From Nocardioides stalactiti (lineage in GTDB: Bacteria; Actinomycetota; Actinomycetes; Propionibacteriales; Nocardioidaceae), in NCBI RefSeq assembly GCF_014180715.1, contig NZ_JACEFC010000033.1, forward strand, positions 1 through 37,722: a stretch of DNA of 37,722 bases, read 5' to 3'. The notes below the pieces were generated by a model that was given only the letters and a program-made list of their open reading frames with translations, was not told where the DNA came from and ran no database searches. The position numbers were made by a program, and so were the translations under genes. Of the stretch, positions 33,563-37,722 are shown piece by piece. Every line of letters begins with the position of its first letter. Position 1 is the stretch's first letter.

Positions 33563-35421
33563 CCCAGCCGACGACCCGGCCGCCGGGGCAGACCTCGAAC
33601 GCGACCACCCCCGCGTGGCGCGGCATCGCCAAGGTCGACGAGGACGAGGCGCTCGAGCGGCTCGAACGGCGGTTCACCGGCGGTTCCGGCGCGCTCCTGC
33701 GGGAGCTGCTGGCGCCGTACAAGTGGGCGATCTGGGGTCTGGTCGCCATCGTCCTCGTCGAGAACGCCGCGCGGCTCTCGATCCCCTACCTGGTCAAGGA
33801 GGGGATCGACACCGGCATCCCGCCGATCCGCGCCGACGACGACCTGGGCCCGCTGCTGACGATCGTCGGCATCGTCCTGCTCGCGACACTGACCCAGGCC
33901 GTGGCGCGCAACCTGTTCCTCGTGCGGTCCGGCAAGGTCGGCCAGGACGTCCTGTTCGAGGTACGACGCCGCGTGTTCCGCCACTTCCAGGCGCTCAGCC
34001 CGGCGTTCCACGACGAGTACACGTCGGGGCGCGTGATCTCGCGCCAGACCTCTGACGTCGACGCCATCTACGAGATGCTCGAGACCGGGTTCGACGGCCT
34101 GGTGACGGCCGCGCTCACGCTGGTCGGAACAGCCGGGTTGCTGCTCTTCCTCGACGTCGAGCTCGGGCTGGTCGCCCTGTGCTGCGGCCCGCTCCTGTTC
34201 TGGATCACCAACTGGTTCCGGAAGTCCTCGGCGCGCAGCTACACCGTCACGCGCGAGAAGGTCGCGCTGGTGATCGTCCACTTCGTGGAGTCGATGGGCG
34301 GCATCCGCGCGGTCCAGGCTTTCCGCCGCGAGCCGCGCAACCAGGAGATCTTCGACGACGTCAACGACCAGTACCGCGCGGCCAACCTGGTCGCGTTCCG
34401 CCTGGTCGCGTGGTTCATGCCCGGGATCCGTCTCATCGGCAATGTCACCATCGCCGTGGTCCTCCTGTACGGCGGCTACCTCGCCTTCCACGGCGAGGTG
34501 ACGGTCGGCGTCCTCGCGGCCTTCCTGCTCTACCTGCGGCAGTTCTTCGAGCCGATGATGGAGATCTCGCAGTTCTACAACACCTTCCAGTCGGCGTCGG
34601 CGGCGCTCGACAAGCTGGCGGGTGTCCTGCGGGAGCAGCCGGGGGTGCCGGAGCCGGAGCGACCCGAGGCGCTCGACCACCCGCGGGGCGAGGTCCGGTT
34701 CGACGGGGTCGACTTCGCCTACGTCGAGGGTCGGCCGGTCCTCCAGGAGCTCGACCTGCGGGTGCCGGCCGGCCAGACCCTGGCGATCGTCGGGACGACG
34801 GGTGCCGGCAAGACCACCGTCGCCAAGCTGGCGACCCGGTTCTACGACCCGACAGGCGGCCGGGTGCTGCTCGACGGGGTGGACCTGCGCGACCTCACCT
34901 CCGACGTGCTGCGGCGCGCGGTCGTGATGGTGACCCAGGAGAACTACCTGTTCTCCGGAACCATCGCCGACAACATCCGCTTCGGACGCCCCGACGCCAC
35001 GATGGAGGAGGTCCGGGCCGCGACCCGCGCGCTCGGTGCCCATGACTTCATCGACGCCCTGCCCGACGGCTACGAGACCGTCGTCGCCCACCAGGGCGGT
35101 CGGCTCAGCGCTGGCCAGCGGCAGCTCGTGGCCTTCGCCCGCGCGTTCCTCGCCGACCCGGCGGTGCTGATCCTCGACGAGGCGACGTCCTCGCTGGACG
35201 TGCCGTCCGAGCGGCTCGTCCAGCAAGCACTGCGGACCGTCCTCGCCGGACGGACGGCGGTGATCATCGCCCACCGGCTCTCCACGGTCGAGATCGCCGA
35301 CCGGGTCATCGTGATGGAGCACGGCCGCGTGGTCGAGGACGGCGCCCCGGCCGAGCTCGTCGCGACCGGTCGCGGCCGGTTCTCCGACCTCCACCAGGCC
35401 TGGCGCGACTCGCTCGCCTAG
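33559..35421 (+). CDS. ABC exporter half-transporter, partner subunit
   Basis: A 620-residue ABC exporter half with six membrane helices (about 50-350) and an ATPase domain. Walker A is GTTGAGKT (412-419). The signature is LSAGQ (516-520) in place of LSGGQ. Walker B has the normal catalytic Glu541 (VLILDEATSSLD) and His572 is the H-loop. Because each ATP site uses Walker A/B of one chain and the signature of the other, its imperfect signature pairs with the imperfect Walker B of the first subunit. This chain therefore carries the competent site with LSGGQ from its partner. Translationally coupled to the upstream gene. It ends 108 bp before the antiporter. Confidence 0.92.
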   Translation: MTQPTTRPPGQTSNATTPAWRGIAKVDEDEALERLERRFTGGSGALLRELLAPYKWAIWGLVAIVLVENAARLSIPYLVKEGIDTGIPPIRADDDLGPLLTIVGIVLLATLTQAVARNLFLVRSGKVGQDVLFEVRRRVFRHFQALSPAFHDEYTSGRVISRQTSDVDAIYEMLETGFDGLVTAALTLVGTAGLLLFLDVELGLVALCCGPLLFWITNWFRKSSARSYTVTREKVALVIVHFVESMGGIRAVQAFRREPRNQEIFDDVNDQYRAANLVAFRLVAWFMPGIRLIGNVTIAVVLLYGGYLAFHGEVTVGVLAAFLLYLRQFFEPMMEISQFYNTFQSASAALDKLAGVLREQPGVPEPERPEALDHPRGEVRFDGVDFAYVEGRPVLQELDLRVPAGQTLAIVGTTGAGKTTVAKLATRFYDPTGGRVLLDGVDLRDLTSDVLRRAVVMVTQENYLFSGTIADNIRFGRPDATMEEVRAATRALGAHDFIDALPDGYETVVAHQGGRLSAGQRQLVAFARAFLADPAVLILDEATSSLDVPSERLVQQALRTVLAGRTAVIIAHRLSTVEIADRVIVMEHGRVVEDGAPAELVATGRGRFSDLHQAWRDSLA

Positions 35422-35492
35422 CGCCGTGCGAGGCGAATCCTTCCCGCGACGGAATCTTGCGACTTCTCGGGCCCCTGGCGCGACCAGAGCAA

Positions 35493-35498
35493 TAGGCT
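35493..35498 (+). promoter_or_regulatory. Candidate -10 element of the antiporter gene (TAGGCT)
   Basis: TAGGCT lies 31 bases before GTG 35530, in the most AT-rich part of the gap. It would give a leader of about 25 nt that includes the GGAGG ribosome binding site. Confidence 0.45.
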
Positions 35499-35529
35499 GG
35501 CGCGGGCCCGAACTCCTGAGGAGGAACCT

Positions 35530-37611
35530 GTGAGTCACGTCATCGCGTGGACCGGAACGGCTGCCGAACCCGTCGTCACGGCCGCGCTGCTCGACATCGC
35601 CGTCATCCTCGGGCTGCTCGCGCTGATCATCGTCGTCGCTCGCATCTCCGGCATGGCGGTCGCCAGGATCGGGATCCCTCCCGTCGTGGGCGAGATCGCA
35701 GCGGGCGTGCTCCTCGGTCCGAGCCTCCTGGGCATGGAGCTCAGCAACGACCTGTTCCCCATCGAGCAGCGGGGCTTCCTGGAGGTGCTGGCCCGGGTCG
35801 GCCTGGTCCTCTTCATGTTCGTGGTCGGTCTCGAGCTCGACGTCTCCCTGGTCAAGGGGCGCGGCAAGGTCGCGGGTTCGGTCTCGGTGTGCTCGATCGT
35901 GCTGCCGTTCAGCCTGGGCATCGCCTTGGCCAAGCTCTTCGTCGAGACCGACGCGACCGCCGGCCTGAAGCCCGATGGCGTCGGATTCTGGCCGTTCGCG
36001 CTGTTCATGGGTGCCGCGATGTCGATCACGGCGTTCCCGGTGCTGGCGCGGATCCTGACCGACCGCCGGATGCACCGCACCGAGACCGGGGGCCTCGCCC
36101 TGGCCTGCGCCGCGACCGACGACATCATCGCCTGGACCCTGCTCGCGATCGTGCTCGCCGTCTCCGGCGTGGACGGAGCGCACGGCCACCTGCCTTCATG
36201 GGCGATCTACCTGGCGGTCCCGTTCGTCCTCGTCGCGATCTTCGTCGTACGGCCGCTGCTCGGCGGGCTGACGACGGCCTACCACAAGGCCGGTGAGCTC
36301 ACCCCGACCATCCTGAGCGTCGTGCTCGTCGGGATCCTGCTGTTCGCGGCAGCCACGGAGCTGGTCGGCATCCACTTCATCTTCGGCGCGTTCCTCTTCG
36401 GCGCGATCATCCCGCACGAGAACGCCGCGGCGCTGCGGCACGAGATCCTGGTGCGGCTCGAGCAGATCTCGGTGCTCCTGCTGCTGCCGGTCTTCTTCCT
36501 GATCTCGGGCCTGAAGGTCAACATCCGAGGCCTCGAGGCCAACGACATCTTCCCGCTGCTCGCGATCCTCACGGTCGCGATCGTCGGCAAGTACGTCGGC
36601 GCCTACGTCGGTGCGCGCCTGCAGAAGGTGCCGCACTGGCAGGCGAGCTCGCTGGGCCTGCTCATGAACACCCGCGGACTGACCGAGCTGATCATCCTCA
36701 ACGTCGGTCTGGAGAAGGGCCTGCTCAGTGAGGACCTCTTCACCCTGATGGTGATCATGGCGCTGGTCACCACCGTGATGACCGGTCCGCTGCTCGCCTT
36801 CACCTACCCGCAGCGTCGGGTCGCCCGCGACATCGCCGAGGCCGAGCGGGCGGCCCTGGGCGACGAGGCCGTCGACCGGATCCTCGTCCTCACCGGGCCG
36901 GACGCCGACAACCAGGTCCAGCTCGACGTGGCGGTGGCGATGCTGGCCGGCGCCACCCCGGCCGAGATCGTCGTCGCCGACCTCCAGCCCCAGGGCCGTC
37001 TGCTCGACCTCGGCAGCGGCCTGTCGGGGGAGCTCGCCGAGATGGCCGCCGCGATGGAGCGCCAGCAGGTGCTGGTCAGGCGCGGTGACGAGCTCGGCGT
37101 ACCGGTCCGGATCATCGCCCACCCGAGCGGCGACGTCACCGAGGACCTCGCCGAGCTCGCGAACGTGCTGACCCCGCGCGGCATCGTCGCGTGGGCCGGC
37201 GACCCGTCGCTCGACGCCGTGCTCGATGCTGCCGACTGCCGCGCGACGATCATCGGCGAGGGGACCACGTCGTTCCCGGACGGTGTCCCTGTCCAGGTGG
37301 CCCTCAGCAATGACAGCGACGGCGAGGCCGCGGTGCTGCTCGGGGCCCGCCTGGCGATCGCTCGCGGCACGTCGCTCCAGCTCACCGGCGACGCCGGTCG
37401 ACGCTTCGCCGCGCTGCGCACGACGCTGGAGGAGCGCGGGGTGCGGGTCACCGACGCGGCCACGCCCGACCCCGACTCGGGCCTGACGGCGGCGGTCATC
37501 GACGTCGCCGCGGCCGGGGCCGGGGCGACCCTCGGCGCGCGCAGCGAACCGGACGCCGTGCCGCTCGACTTCGCGACCGTCGAGCTGGGTGCGACGGCGG
37601 CAGTCGAGTAG
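35530..37611 (+). CDS. CPA2-family cation:proton antiporter with soluble C-terminal domain
   Basis: A 693-residue monovalent cation:proton antiporter (Na_H_Exchanger domain). About 12 membrane segments fill residues 15-425, with the conserved core GIPPVVGEIAAGVLLGPSLL, the half-helix pair around SITAFPVLARIL and the Asp pair Asp197-Asp198 (ATDDIIAW) expected to carry the ion. Residues about 440-693 are a cytosolic domain of two alpha/beta units (VDRILVLTGPDADNQVQLDV, TPRGIVAWAGDPSLDAVLDA) looking like universal-stress or Rossmann folds, as in plant CHX proteins; it lacks a clear TrkA nucleotide motif. GAGGAGG precedes GTG 35530 at good spacing. Ion (K+ or Na+) not decided. A strong hairpin follows. 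Confidence 0.9.
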   Translation: MSHVIAWTGTAAEPVVTAALLDIAVILGLLALIIVVARISGMAVARIGIPPVVGEIAAGVLLGPSLLGMELSNDLFPIEQRGFLEVLARVGLVLFMFVVGLELDVSLVKGRGKVAGSVSVCSIVLPFSLGIALAKLFVETDATAGLKPDGVGFWPFALFMGAAMSITAFPVLARILTDRRMHRTETGGLALACAATDDIIAWTLLAIVLAVSGVDGAHGHLPSWAIYLAVPFVLVAIFVVRPLLGGLTTAYHKAGELTPTILSVVLVGILLFAAATELVGIHFIFGAFLFGAIIPHENAAALRHEILVRLEQISVLLLLPVFFLISGLKVNIRGLEANDIFPLLAILTVAIVGKYVGAYVGARLQKVPHWQASSLGLLMNTRGLTELIILNVGLEKGLLSEDLFTLMVIMALVTTVMTGPLLAFTYPQRRVARDIAEAERAALGDEAVDRILVLTGPDADNQVQLDVAVAMLAGATPAEIVVADLQPQGRLLDLGSGLSGELAEMAAAMERQQVLVRRGDELGVPVRIIAHPSGDVTEDLAELANVLTPRGIVAWAGDPSLDAVLDAADCRATIIGEGTTSFPDGVPVQVALSNDSDGEAAVLLGARLAIARGTSLQLTGDAGRRFAALRTTLEERGVRVTDAATPDPDSGLTAAVIDVAAAGAGATLGARSEPDAVPLDFATVELGATAAVE

Positions 37612-37625
37612 TCCACGAGACGGCA

Positions 37626-37655
37626 GAGGCCCCGACGGTCATCCGTCGGGGCCTC
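37626..37655. terminator. Strong bidirectional hairpin terminator
   Basis: GAGGCCCCGACGG (37626-37638) and CCGTCGGGGCCTC (37643-37655) form a perfect 13-bp stem with a TCAT loop, 15 nt after the antiporter stop. No T-tract. A minus-strand gene may end 19 nt beyond it, so it could serve both directions. Confidence 0.8.
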
Positions 37656-37673
37656 CGCCGTTGCTGCGGGGGC

Positions 37674-37722
37674 TCAGCTCTGGTTGCTCGTTCCCGCGTG
37701 GGTGTTGGACGCCAGCGTCCGG
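37674..37722 (-). CDS. Possible C-terminal end of a minus-strand gene (partial)
   Basis: On the minus strand a frame open at the window edge encodes RTLASNTHAGTSNQS and ends with TGA at 37676-37674, just beyond the terminator hairpin. Fifteen codons are too few to identify. The position relative to the hairpin is the only support. Confidence 0.25.
   Translation of the reverse strand, partial: RTLASNTHAGTSNQS

Noticed and set aside
33511..36189. A 890-codon minus-strand open frame across the ABC exporter and antiporter
   Set aside because: Antisense to two clear genes; His/Asp/Arg/Gln-rich with no recognisable motif.

Overview
The window reads as chromosomal DNA of a high-GC actinomycete. 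Codons end mostly in G or C, GTG starts are common, many genes overlap by ATGA, GTGA or TGATG, and a T-box of the actinobacterial type precedes ileS. Gene content and order point to Nocardioidaceae (Nocardioides-like), an inference from recalled family resemblance. From memory, the block dapD / dapE / LOG-like / DivIVA-like / DUF3117 / O-methyltransferase / sigE / rseA / htrA parallels the Mycobacterium tuberculosis region around Rv1201c-Rv1223, here interrupted by ileS, an RTX-type secreted protein, a leucyl aminopeptidase and a YdhR-like gene.

Layout. 1-1.6 kb: 3' end of a large TPR-containing regulator. 1.6-2.8 kb: three paralogous small secreted proteins on the minus strand. 2.9-3.9 kb: a membrane-anchored wall protein joining a transglycosylase-like and an LAS-peptidase-like domain. 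3.95-11.3 kb: lysine/diaminopimelate genes dapD (minus) and dapE (plus) flanking T-box-controlled ileS and a Sec-exported RTX repeat protein. 11.3-14.6 kb: LOG-like protein, DivIVA-like protein, DUF3117, M17 leucyl aminopeptidase, YdhR-like protein. 14.6-18.1 kb: O-methyltransferase divergent from the envelope-stress operon sigE-rseA-htrA, with a good ECF promoter in front of sigE. 18.2-19.9 kb: a cupredoxin-like lipoprotein translationally coupled to a polytopic membrane protein. 20.0-23.2 kb: WS/DGAT-like acyltransferase with an altered active-site motif, then P5C dehydrogenase pruA. 23.2-24.1 kb: two small membrane proteins and a lower-GC, six-cysteine secreted protein. 24.25-25.2 kb: two coupled DUF2505 (SRPBCC-like) genes. 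25.3-30.3 kb: the large NAD-glutamate dehydrogenase. 30.3-31.7 kb: septum-formation-like membrane protein. 31.7-35.4 kb: heterodimeric ABC exporter. 35.5-37.6 kb: CPA2 cation:proton antiporter followed by a strong hairpin.

Functional links. dapD and dapE are two steps of the succinylase branch to meso-diaminopimelate and feed wall synthesis, which the transglycosylase/LAS protein and the DivIVA-like and septum proteins also touch. pruA and gdh could carry proline-derived carbon through glutamate to 2-oxoglutarate. sigE, rseA and htrA form a standard extracytoplasmic stress module. No phage, IS element, CRISPR array, tRNA or rRNA was seen. No intergenic stretch exceeds 300 bases.

The less ordinary items are: a complete translational T-box with an ultrashort Stem I; five genes whose -10 element sits 6-8 nt before the start codon, suggesting leaderless mRNAs; a hidden 36-codon membrane microprotein at 23406-23516; the HQxxxDG acyltransferase; the cupredoxin/membrane-protein pair; and an ABC exporter whose two degenerate half-sites fall in one composite ATP site.
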